Source: Gemmatimonas sp. (GTDB lineage: Bacteria; Gemmatimonadota; Gemmatimonadetes; Gemmatimonadales; Gemmatimonadaceae). From it: a stretch of 64,000 bases of DNA. Of this stretch, positions 27,651-36,189 are shown in pieces; positions within the stretch are counted from its first letter, which is position 1; the number at the start of each line of letters is the position of its first letter. Where the stretch lies: the NCBI RefSeq assembly GCF_027531815.1, contig NZ_JAPZSK010000001.1, forward strand, positions 62,001 through 126,000. Reading direction: 5' to 3'. The notes beneath the pieces were generated by a model, which did no database searches, was not told the origin of the DNA, and saw nothing but the letters and a program-made list of their open reading frames with translations. The translations under genes and the position numbers were made by a program.

Positions 27651-29042
27651 TTACGGCTGCGGGGGAGGAGTGATGCCGTCGACGATTCCACATCCCGTTG
27701 GCTGCGGCGTACGCGGCTGGCACTCGGCCACGGGAATGGGCATCGCCGGGAAGAGGCGGGGATCCGCCGCCCGCACGGGGATCTGCGCGAGGCGGCCATA
27801 GTGCCGCATATCGATCCACGTATGGCCTCCCTCCCAGACGAGCGAGTACCGCTTGTCATACAACAGCTCGGTCAGGAGATCACCGGAGAAGCTGCTGGGG
27901 AGCGGCGGTAGACCGCCAGCCGTTGTGCGCACCAGGTTGATATCCTGAATGGCCAGTGCCGTGTTCCCCAGCCCGAGATTGGCCTCAGCACGAAGGAGCA
28001 GCAGTTCCTCGTTGCGAATCAGCGGGATGGAGGCGGTGGCCGAGTTGTACATCGTGAACTGCACGTTGGAGCTGATGCCCTGCACGGTGAACGTCGGTAC
28101 GGTCACGAGCTTGGTCTGCGCGCGCAGGTCGAGCGAGCCATCGGCCCGGAGCTTGGCTTCCGTTCGCAGTCGTGGGTGAGCGAACAGGAGGTCCGGACGG
28201 AAGTTGGGGTTCGTGATGTCGCCGGAGTTCGTCGAGAAGACGTGGTACGCCCCGAGGCTGAAGGGCGCCGTGGTGCTGATGAACGATTCACCAAGGGCCG
28301 TGAGGGCCACCTGCCAGTTGTCCGTGTAGACGGCCGCGCGCGCACGAAGCGCCCGGTTGACCCGCAGGAACGTGGCGGGGGTGTTGAAGCCCGTGAATCC
28401 GGTGGTAAGGGGAAACGGGAACGCCGTGCCCCCCGCCAGCAGATGGACCCGGGCCTCGTCGAGCAGCGTAGCGATGCGCGCGTAGACCTGCGCTTTCGTG
28501 GCGATCGGCGCCGGCGGTGCCGTCGGATCGATCCCGACATCGAGCGGCGCCCCGTACACATCGCGGGTCACGATGACTTGGAGGAAGTCATAGGCCTGGA
28601 TCGTTTTGGCGAAACCCCGTGCCGCTTCCTTCTGAGCGTCGCTCCACGCGGTCACGTCATTGATCGCAGCCAGCAGCAGGTTGGCGGAACGGATGTTCCG
28701 GTACGGATCGGCATAGAGCACGTTGCCGGGGAACCCATTGCCGTTGAGTGGATCACGCACGCTACCTGGCAACGAGGCACCGGTGACGGACATGGGATAT
28801 CCTTCGCGCCCGAATGCGCCCAGCCAGCGTATCCCCTCGGCCACGTTGGCGCGGGTACCGCGCAGCAAGCCGGTGGCGAGTGCCGACGCGCTGGTGGCGG
28901 TCGGCGACTGCACCAGCCCATCCACACTCGGATTGTTCGGGTTCGCAACATCGATGTCTCCACAGCCGAGGGAGACGAGCACGAGCGATATGGCGAGCGC
29001 AGTCGACAGCCGACCACGACGGGAGTGCCGGAGAATGGTCAT
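27651..29042 (-). CDS. SusD/RagB-family nutrient-binding outer-membrane lipoprotein
   Basis: 463 residues. The signal peptide ends in a lipobox (VLVSLGC), giving a surface lipoprotein, and the mature N-terminus DIDVANPNNPSVDG is typical of SusD-like proteins. Helical TPR-like parts include LRVNRALRARAAVYT and LLRAEANLGLGN, and KRYSLVWEGGHTWIDMRHYGR near the end is a common SusD-family ending. It captures the nutrient and lids the SusC channel. It starts 2 nt after the SusC stop. The substrate in Bacteroidetes is usually glycan, but the peptidase-like neighbours suggest peptide here. Confidence 0.92.
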   Translation of the reverse strand: MTILRHSRRGRLSTALAISLVLVSLGCGDIDVANPNNPSVDGLVQSPTATSASALATGLLRGTRANVAEGIRWLGAFGREGYPMSVTGASLPGSVRDPLNGNGFPGNVLYADPYRNIRSANLLLAAINDVTAWSDAQKEAARGFAKTIQAYDFLQVIVTRDVYGAPLDVGIDPTAPPAPIATKAQVYARIATLLDEARVHLLAGGTAFPFPLTTGFTGFNTPATFLRVNRALRARAAVYTDNWQVALTALGESFISTTAPFSLGAYHVFSTNSGDITNPNFRPDLLFAHPRLRTEAKLRADGSLDLRAQTKLVTVPTFTVQGISSNVQFTMYNSATASIPLIRNEELLLLRAEANLGLGNTALAIQDINLVRTTAGGLPPLPSSFSGDLLTELLYDKRYSLVWEGGHTWIDMRHYGRLAQIPVRAADPRLFPAMPIPVAECQPRTPQPTGCGIVDGITPPPQP

Positions 29043-29044
29043 GG

Positions 29045-32032
29045 TCAGAACCTCACGTCGATGGAGAGCCAGAAGCTGCGACTTGGCGGATAGGGCGACA
29101 CATCGAAGCCGCGGGACACCGCCTGCGTGCCGAAGTTTGAGACCTCGGGATCGAGGCCGGTGTAGTCCGTGATGATCAGCAGGTTCCGGCCCGACAAGGT
29201 CAGGCGCGCCGACTCGGCCCGGCTCATGGCGCGGCGGACCAGCTTGGAGGGCATCTCGTACGTGAGCGTTACCTCGCGCAGTTTGATGAAGCTCGCGTCC
29301 TCGATGTAGTTGCGTGTCTGGCGCGGGAAGGTCCGGAGACGCCGCGCACAGATCGTTTCGTTAGTGGCGTTGGGCAATGGGGCGATATCGTTGCAATCGG
29401 CGCCGTTTCGCGATGCATCCCAGAGGTAGCGTGTCAGGTTGATGACCTCGCCGCCCTTTTGCCAATCGAACAGCGACGTGACGCTGAAGGCGCCCATCCG
29501 CAACGAGTTGCTGAAGCCCATCCGGAAATCGGGATTGGCATCGCCGACCTGCGTTACGATCCCCTGCCCGTTCGGGAGCGAGTCATTCCCGACGATCTGC
29601 GTGAGCGACTTGCCCGCTTCGACCTGGAAGACACCGAACGTAGTGCCGAAGCCTGGCGCCTGGAACGGCGGTACCGGGAGCGAGCGTACGCGCGCGTTGA
29701 TGGTGGAGAACGTTGTGGTGGAGTTCCATTCGAACGACTTGGTCACGATGGGGAAGCCCTTCAGCGCCGCCTCGTACCCGCGCGTCTGGATGGATCCCCC
29801 GTTGAAGATCCGCAGTCCGTACCCGGTCGAGTTCGGCAGCGTCGCCGTGACGAGCAGATCATCGGTTTGCTTGTCGAAATACGAGAATTCCAGGGCGGCG
29901 CGTCCTTTCAGCATCGAGAGATCGATGCCGGTTTCGACTTCCCGCTGAATCTCCGGACGGAGGTTCGCATCGGCAGTCTGTGCACCGCTGCCGATCTCGA
30001 TCGTGGGCAATCCCGCGATGTTCCCGCCGAAGAACTCCGTGAACTTCTGTCCGAACTGGGGCTGATTGCCCGAACGTCCCGTGGCGAGGCGGACCTTGAG
30101 TTCGTCGAAGATCGACGGCAGGGACACGAAGCGATACGAGGCCTGCGCGCGCGGGAAGAAATAGTACTTGCTCGCGTCGCTGTTGTTCGAGCTTCGGTCG
30201 GCACGGAATCCGGCAGCGAGGAACAGCTTCTGATCGAACAGCAGCAGCTCTTCCTGGGCATTGATGCCGATATCGTTCGTGCGCGAGTCATCCTCGGCCA
30301 CACTTACCGCCGTGGCCCGACCGATATTGTTGAGCCCACCGATCAGGTTCTGGGCCACCACCCGTGAATTGCTCAATCCCCGCTGCTCGTACTGATGACC
30401 GATCGAGGTCGTCGCCTGCAGCCCTCCCCCCGAAGAGCGGTAGGTGTGCACCGCACTTACATTGAGGTTCATGTTGAGGCTTTGCGCGTTGGAGCGTACC
30501 GCCGTTCCCGGGAGTCCATCGAGGGGCTCGAACTGCAGATCCGGGGGCGTGAGGATGTTGCTCCGCTGATTGAAGAAGTCGACACCGCCACTGGCGATGA
30601 ACCGCAGATCCTGTCGGGATCGTGTGAAGGCGTTGTAGGTCAGGTTGCCCGAGGTGATGGCGCGGTATACGACTTCGTCATTCTTGCTGAGGGCGGCGGT
30701 CTGCAGGGGGTTGCTCTGAGCCGCGGGGTTGCGCGGGAACGATCCGTCGGGATTGCGCCGGAGGTCGATGAAGGACGGACTCCGCGCCAGCGCCTGGCCC
30801 AACGCGACGCCACGGTTGTCGTTGTTGGTCAGTCCTCGACCGGTCTTTGTGCCGAGCAGATTGGTGGTGACGCGCGCCGTCAGCTTGCTGCTGATGTTCT
30901 GATCGAGACCAACCGTGAGAGACTGCTTGCGGTATCCCGTGTTCGCGATGATGCCACCGTCCTCCTTGAGCAGGCCTGAAGCGAAGTAGCGCGTGTCGTT
31001 GCTGCCGCCACTGACGCTCATGATGCTTTCCCAGGAGGTGGGCGTCTCCCCGTACACCTCGCGCTCATGATCGAAGAACGCCCCTTCCTTCCATAGGGCA
31101 CCCACGGCTGGGCCGAAGGTGGCAATGGCATCCGCCTGGGAGTTGAAGCGACGCAGCCCGATGGTGCGTGCGACCTCCGGGCGCCCGACGCGCTGCGTAA
31201 AGGTGTATGCCGGCTTTCCAAGGAGACCGCGCTTGGTGGTGATCAGCACGACCCCATTGTTGGCACGGGAGCCGTAGATCGATGCGGCTGTGGCGCCTTT
31301 GAGGACTTCGATGCGTTCGATACTGTTCGGATCGAGGTCCGCTACACGATTCGAGGCGTTGTCCTGTCGACCGCCGACGACGGGATTGGCCGACGAACCC
31401 GTCACCGCAAAGACGCCCGGCGCGATGGTGGCATCGCTGATGATGACACCATCCACCACATACAGGGGAGTCGCCGCGCCGATCACGGTCGAGATGCCGC
31501 GCAATCGCACCTGATTGCCGCCGCCAGGGGCGCCGGAGTTGCTCGATATCTCGGCACCGGGCACGCGCCCCGAAAGCATGGTTTCCACGCTTGGTGCCGG
31601 GACGCGATTGAGTTCCGCGGCGCTTACCGACGCAATGGCCGTGGCGGCGTTGCGTCGCTCGATGCCGGTGGCCTGGCCGGTCACCACCATTTCACTGAGT
31701 CGCAACAGGTCGCGGCGGAGGATCACGTCGAGCGTCGATACGTTCGCGCCGACGGCCTGGTCGCTGCGGGCGAACCCGATACGCCGGAACGTGACGGTCA
31801 CCGCTCCCGTCGGTATACGAACGCTGTACGTCCCGTCGTCGCGGGTGGTACCGAGGGCGACGGCGCCAAGGACGATCTGCACTTGGGTTGCCGGCGCACC
31901 GGACCCCTCCTCAGTGACGCGACCGCTGAGCGGGCGGGTTGCTCGCGCGTCCTGTGCGTGGGAGGGGGTGAATGGCACCGCATGTGCCAGGAGCACGATG
32001 ACGGCTGCTCGAGCCAGCCAGGGGAGGTCCAT
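29045..32032 (-). CDS. SusC/RagA-family TonB-linked outer-membrane transporter
   Basis: 995 residues. It has a signal peptide (ending SHAQ), then a carboxypeptidase-regulatory-like domain (RPLSGRVTEEGSGAPATQVQ, residues about 33-115). A plug domain with LYVVDGVIISD, SIERIEVLKGATAASIYGSR and VVLITTKRG follows, then a 22-strand barrel ending in FWLSIDVRF with the C-terminal aromatic. It imports nutrient in TonB-dependent fashion together with SusD. A ribosome-binding site (GAGGA) precedes the ATG. Its partner order esterase-SusC-SusD-S9-S9 forms the core of the locus. Confidence 0.95.
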   Translation of the reverse strand: MDLPWLARAAVIVLLAHAVPFTPSHAQDARATRPLSGRVTEEGSGAPATQVQIVLGAVALGTTRDDGTYSVRIPTGAVTVTFRRIGFARSDQAVGANVSTLDVILRRDLLRLSEMVVTGQATGIERRNAATAIASVSAAELNRVPAPSVETMLSGRVPGAEISSNSGAPGGGNQVRLRGISTVIGAATPLYVVDGVIISDATIAPGVFAVTGSSANPVVGGRQDNASNRVADLDPNSIERIEVLKGATAASIYGSRANNGVVLITTKRGLLGKPAYTFTQRVGRPEVARTIGLRRFNSQADAIATFGPAVGALWKEGAFFDHEREVYGETPTSWESIMSVSGGSNDTRYFASGLLKEDGGIIANTGYRKQSLTVGLDQNISSKLTARVTTNLLGTKTGRGLTNNDNRGVALGQALARSPSFIDLRRNPDGSFPRNPAAQSNPLQTAALSKNDEVVYRAITSGNLTYNAFTRSRQDLRFIASGGVDFFNQRSNILTPPDLQFEPLDGLPGTAVRSNAQSLNMNLNVSAVHTYRSSGGGLQATTSIGHQYEQRGLSNSRVVAQNLIGGLNNIGRATAVSVAEDDSRTNDIGINAQEELLLFDQKLFLAAGFRADRSSNNSDASKYYFFPRAQASYRFVSLPSIFDELKVRLATGRSGNQPQFGQKFTEFFGGNIAGLPTIEIGSGAQTADANLRPEIQREVETGIDLSMLKGRAALEFSYFDKQTDDLLVTATLPNSTGYGLRIFNGGSIQTRGYEAALKGFPIVTKSFEWNSTTTFSTINARVRSLPVPPFQAPGFGTTFGVFQVEAGKSLTQIVGNDSLPNGQGIVTQVGDANPDFRMGFSNSLRMGAFSVTSLFDWQKGGEVINLTRYLWDASRNGADCNDIAPLPNATNETICARRLRTFPRQTRNYIEDASFIKLREVTLTYEMPSKLVRRAMSRAESARLTLSGRNLLIITDYTGLDPEVSNFGTQAVSRGFDVSPYPPSRSFWLSIDVRF

Positions 32033-32132
32033 GGGGTCCTCAAATGTGAATGGAGAGGTCGTCCGGCGTGTACATCTTCAGTGCGCCCGCGGTCGTCGTG
32101 CCGCGCACGAGGGCGGCAGCATGGGCGTTCGC

Positions 32133-33956
32133 TCAGGGGGTGGGGCGTGGATCGCGCCAGCTTTGCACCGGCGCCCCAGCCGGTGCGTTGCGGGCGATGT
32201 GGGCGGCCATCTCGCGCAGCAGGTCGGCGTTGGTCATGGGTTGCCAGCCATGGCCCTTCATGGGACGACCGTAGCGGAAGCTCCCGCCGTAGTACGGGGT
32301 CTTGGTGGATTCCAGAAAGTCTTCCAGGAGGTAGACCGCAGGTCCCAGATAGAAATCGTCCATGTCACCCGTGAGCAGGTGCAGCTTCCCCACGAGTGAT
32401 GGCCCGATGCGCGACCAGTTGGTCTCCAGGTAGTGGCGCAGGTCGTATCCGTGCTCCCGCATGTAGTTGGCCACCTCGTGATCGATCTTGCCGGTGCGCA
32501 GGTCCCAGAGCTGGCGCGGGTACCCATCCGACCCCACCGGGCCGTAGGTGGCGTTCCAGATGTCGATCTGCGCGGCAGAGCGGCCACGCGTTCCCGACGC
32601 GAGTTCCATCTGGGAGATTTGCCGCATGGTGGCCACAGGCTGTCCCTCGGGGCTCATCTGCATCATGCGCTCGGGGGCGCCTGGCGCGGCGTTCGGCACG
32701 AGGAAGGCACTCGTGTCGCGATAAATGTCCACCAGCTGATAGCGCCGGAAATCGACGGGGTCGGGATACATGGTCCACGTCCCGCCGAAAAAGTCGGGGT
32801 GGTACACCTGCAGAGCCAGCGATTCCCATCCGCCGGTCGAACCGCCGGTGAGCACCCGGGCGTAGGGCTGCGCGATCATGCGAAAGCGCTTCTCCAGCTC
32901 AGGGATCAGCTCCTTCAGGATGGCGTCACCGTACGGCCCATTGTTGGCCGAGTTGACAGCGTACGAATCGTCGAAGAAGGGCGTCGGGTGCTGAAACTTG
33001 ACGACGATCATTCGCGGCATGTCGTCGCGGATCCACTGCGTGTAGAACTCGAACCCGGACTCCCGCTTGCCGGCGCCGCCGACCGGCCTTCCAATATCCG
33101 CGGCAGACCACATCCCGGGCGCGGCCAGATTGAGCCCCGGAGTCGCCGGGGTGTCCGCGGTCGTGAAGTTGAACGGTGCGGCCAGGGTGAAGTGGTCCTG
33201 CACGAACACCACGGGGTAGCGCGTCTCCGGGTGTTGGTCGTAGTCCCGCGGAAGCAGCACGGTGGCGCCGAGGTACTGCGGATGCCCCCACCACTTGGTG
33301 AGTAGCGGGCTCTCGAACTTGATGCGCTTCACCCAGCGGGTGTCCGGTTCGACTTCGATCGGGGGGATCTTCCGGTCGAGGTCGAGGCGGATGAGGAAAC
33401 CGCGCGCCGGATCCACGCGCACCTTCACCGGTGTGCTGATGAGGTTCCCCGGGGAGAAGGCCCACCGCTGTCCTTCCCACTGATCCTGATGCGCCCAAAT
33501 GGTGTGTCCGTCGGCACGCGCAAACCGCGTGTAGACGTTGAGGACCGCCTGTGCGTAATACTCGCCGGGCGGAATGTCGCGGATGCTCCCGTACGGGTAT
33601 CCCGCGGCATTCTCGTTCAGCATGGCCCACGTACCTGGCGCTTGCTGTTCCACATCGACGGCGAAGAACGGAACACGGCCGATACGCGTACGTGCAGACT
33701 GATAGGCCGCGATGCGAGGCTCGACGTCGTTTCGCTGATAGAGCGCCACGAACAGACGACCCGTAATGGGGGACGCGTTGAGTGACGCGGGGAAGCGCAC
33801 GGCGAAGCGCCCTTGGACCTGGGCCTTTACCACCTCCGGCGTCACGCTCGTCACCGTCATGAGGGCCGCAAGCACCCCCAGCACGACTCGGCGCGGCGTC
33901 TGCACTGGCCGCCGCCGTGCCAGGTCAGCTGTACTGATGGTGTGCATTCCTGTCAC
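32133..33956 (-). CDS. Secreted alpha/beta-hydrolase (enterochelin-esterase-like) protein
   Basis: 607 residues from a GTG that overlaps the upstream S9 stop (GTGA); an ATG three codons later is an alternative. A signal peptide (VVLGVLAALMTVTSV) is followed by an about 200-residue beta-rich N-terminal domain, then a putative-esterase fold beginning near RYPVVFVQDHF. The nucleophile elbow is VLTGGSTGGWESLA. Candidate acid and His are in GDMDDFYLG and MKGHGWQP, so the triad looks complete, unlike the neighbouring S9 proteins. Esterase on a peptide-like or siderophore-like ligand is possible. The substrate is unknown. Confidence 0.82.
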   Translation of the reverse strand: MTGMHTISTADLARRRPVQTPRRVVLGVLAALMTVTSVTPEVVKAQVQGRFAVRFPASLNASPITGRLFVALYQRNDVEPRIAAYQSARTRIGRVPFFAVDVEQQAPGTWAMLNENAAGYPYGSIRDIPPGEYYAQAVLNVYTRFARADGHTIWAHQDQWEGQRWAFSPGNLISTPVKVRVDPARGFLIRLDLDRKIPPIEVEPDTRWVKRIKFESPLLTKWWGHPQYLGATVLLPRDYDQHPETRYPVVFVQDHFTLAAPFNFTTADTPATPGLNLAAPGMWSAADIGRPVGGAGKRESGFEFYTQWIRDDMPRMIVVKFQHPTPFFDDSYAVNSANNGPYGDAILKELIPELEKRFRMIAQPYARVLTGGSTGGWESLALQVYHPDFFGGTWTMYPDPVDFRRYQLVDIYRDTSAFLVPNAAPGAPERMMQMSPEGQPVATMRQISQMELASGTRGRSAAQIDIWNATYGPVGSDGYPRQLWDLRTGKIDHEVANYMREHGYDLRHYLETNWSRIGPSLVGKLHLLTGDMDDFYLGPAVYLLEDFLESTKTPYYGGSFRYGRPMKGHGWQPMTNADLLREMAAHIARNAPAGAPVQSWRDPRPTP

Positions 33957-36034
33957 TCCCGTGAGCGTGAAGACGCCGATGGCGCGTCAGAGACGCGGTC
34001 CTTGAGGAACTGATCGAAGAAGCCGAGCATGTCGCCCAGCTTCTCTCGCACATTGGCCCGAGACGTGACGTAGTACGTCTCTCCGGCGTACGCCTTGTAG
34101 CGGAAGATCTTGTACTCCGCGTCGAGTGCACGCGCGAAGTCCAGTGAGGCTGGCACGCTGGCCTGCCCTGGCCGCCAAGGCGTACGTGCCCCCTCACCGT
34201 GTACGAGGAACGCGGGCGTGGTCACCCGCTTCACGTTGTAGATGGGCGAGTTGCGTCGGTACACCGCGGCGCTGTCGGGAAACGCGCCAAACTCGTATGC
34301 CAGCAGCTTGGTGTGCTGCAGCTCGTCGTTCCACTCATGGAACTTCACCCAGTCGCCATAGCCGGACTCCGGAATCGCCGCCTGGAACAGGCCCGGCGCG
34401 TTCACGATGGCCGACATGGTCATGCATCCACCGTAGCTGACGCCATGAATGCCAAGCTTGGCGCCGTTCACATACGGCAGCGACTTGAGATACTCGGCGC
34501 CCGCCGCGATATCCTTCAAGTCACAGTGCCCCCAGCAGCCGTTGTTGGCATCCTCGAAAGCCCGTCCGTATCCCGAACTTCCCCGGATATTGGGAAGAAG
34601 AACGGCGTACCCGCGTTGTGCGAAGAACTGCACCTGCGCCTGGAACGTGTCCATGAACTGCGACGTGGGTCCACCATGCACCCACACGATTGCGGGGACG
34701 CGCTCGCCTGGACGCACCCCGCGCGGTTCGTAGAGGTACGCGCTGATGGTGAATCCGTCGCTGCTCGGATACGTGATCTTGCGCGGCGTGATCAGCGCGC
34801 CTTGAGGAATCGCTGCCGGCATCGACTGGGTGACTTGGGTGCTCCGCCCCGATGCCACATCGACGATGTAGAGATCGGCCGCTGCGGTCGTGGTTCCCAT
34901 CGTGTAACTGATGCGGGCGCCGTCGGGCGACCACACGGGCTTCGACACCACTCCATCCTTGGGCGACACCAATGCGCGCGAAGGGCCGCCGTCGCTGCCC
35001 ACCACGAACAAGTGCAGCGTGCCGTTTCTGTTGGACACGAAGGCGATCTGGCGCCCATCGGGAGACCAGGCCGCGTCGCTCTGCTCGGCCTGCTCGGGGG
35101 CAATCGGCGTCGGCGTGCCTCCCGCCAGCGGAACCGTCCAGTAGTTCAGCCAACCACTGCGCTGCGACCGAAACAGGACCCGCTTGCCGTCCGGAGCCAC
35201 CTCGGCGTATCCGAACGCCACTCCGCCCCGATAGTCGAAGAAGCCCGTGTCGCGAACGACCACCCGGGGTGCCGAGGAACCATCCACCGGCACGGCCATG
35301 ACGTCGTGATCGAGCCAGCGATCGTCCAGACGATCGAACAGCACGAAGCGTCCGTCGGGCGTCCAGGTGGGAAACACCTCGTACCCAGGATGACTCGTCA
35401 GGCGCGTGACGGCACCCGATGTGATCTCCACGACGTAGATGTCCTCGCTACCATAGCGATCCGCAGCGAACGCAATTCGGCGTCCATCCGGCGACCAGTT
35501 CATCGAGTTGATCCGACCGCCGAGCGACGTCAGCGGGAGGTCCCGACGGCTCTGTGCCGACCAGAGCCAGATCTCCGGTGCCCCACCCTTGCTCGAGACG
35601 TACGCCACGGCGTCACCCGCGGGTGACCAGCGCGGATTCTGCGAGGCCGTCGACCCGACGCCGGTGAGCGACAGGTCGGGGATGAGCTGACGTGGCAGCC
35701 CCCCGTCGCGATCCACCTCCCAGAGGCCGATCGGCCCGCCCATGCTGCCGAGGAACGCCAGTCGCGTTCCGTCGGGGTGCCACACCGGCGCGTCGCGACC
35801 GCCGATCATGGAGGTGACCGAGAGGATCTGATCCGCCGTCAACGGCGTACGTGTCGCGGCGGCGCGCCCCGGTTCCTGCGCACCGAGCGTGGGCCTGGCC
35901 TGCCAGACCGTCAGGCACAGGGTTGCAGCGAACGCGCGCAGGAGTCGCACGGGGAACCTCGCGGGGATGGCGGTTGGCAGAAGCGTGCACAAGCCTCCAT
36001 GGCACATGACGTGCCAGTCCCGTCCGCCGCTCAC
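33953..36034 (-). CDS. Secreted S9-fold protein with incomplete catalytic triad, paralogue 3
   Basis: 693 residues from a GTG; an ATG nine codons downstream is equally plausible, since AGGAGG lies too close to the GTG. The signal peptide is VRLLRAFAATLCLTVW followed by an AQ cleavage site. A WSPDG propeller precedes the hydrolase domain. The nucleophile elbow GVSYGGCMT holds Ser533, the acid loop reads HGEGARTP and the His position is Tyr654 in YAGETYYVTSR. It keeps ANNGCWGHCDLKD. It is more divergent than the two downstream paralogues, and is the first structural gene of the locus, directly after the NtrC-type regulator. Confidence 0.9.
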   Translation of the reverse strand: MSGGRDWHVMCHGGLCTLLPTAIPARFPVRLLRAFAATLCLTVWQARPTLGAQEPGRAAATRTPLTADQILSVTSMIGGRDAPVWHPDGTRLAFLGSMGGPIGLWEVDRDGGLPRQLIPDLSLTGVGSTASQNPRWSPAGDAVAYVSSKGGAPEIWLWSAQSRRDLPLTSLGGRINSMNWSPDGRRIAFAADRYGSEDIYVVEITSGAVTRLTSHPGYEVFPTWTPDGRFVLFDRLDDRWLDHDVMAVPVDGSSAPRVVVRDTGFFDYRGGVAFGYAEVAPDGKRVLFRSQRSGWLNYWTVPLAGGTPTPIAPEQAEQSDAAWSPDGRQIAFVSNRNGTLHLFVVGSDGGPSRALVSPKDGVVSKPVWSPDGARISYTMGTTTAAADLYIVDVASGRSTQVTQSMPAAIPQGALITPRKITYPSSDGFTISAYLYEPRGVRPGERVPAIVWVHGGPTSQFMDTFQAQVQFFAQRGYAVLLPNIRGSSGYGRAFEDANNGCWGHCDLKDIAAGAEYLKSLPYVNGAKLGIHGVSYGGCMTMSAIVNAPGLFQAAIPESGYGDWVKFHEWNDELQHTKLLAYEFGAFPDSAAVYRRNSPIYNVKRVTTPAFLVHGEGARTPWRPGQASVPASLDFARALDAEYKIFRYKAYAGETYYVTSRANVREKLGDMLGFFDQFLKDRVSDAPSASSRSRE

Positions 36035-36137
36035 GCCTCCTGCGTGTCAGCCGCTCAAGCCGTTGATCCGCCGAGAGTTGATGGTGCCCGGCGGGCTGGC
36101 TGGCCTCCGGCGCTACCCATCATGTATCGGCGCGGAT

Positions 36138-36186
36138 CGCACCTTATGTGCGCCAGTCACCGCACCTTTTTGGATGCAGTGGTGCG
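36138..36186. promoter_or_regulatory. Cluster of CGCAC/GTGCG inverted repeats upstream of the S9-SusCD operon
   Basis: The 155-nt gap upstream of the first structural gene contains CGCAC-CTTAT-GTGCG (36138-36152) and CGCACC...GGTGCG (36161-36166 and 36181-36186), four copies of one half-site in 49 bp. This arrangement fits upstream activator sites for the adjacent response regulator. A minus-strand GG-N10-GC pair (36143 to 36130) exists but otherwise matches the sigma-54 consensus poorly. Confidence 0.4.
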
Positions 36187-36189
36187 AGG

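Noticed and set aside
36130-36143. A sigma-54 promoter upstream of the S9-SusCD operon
   Set aside because: Only GG-N10-GC spacing is met. The flanking bases do not match TGGCAC-N5-TTGCA, so it is not listed as a promoter.
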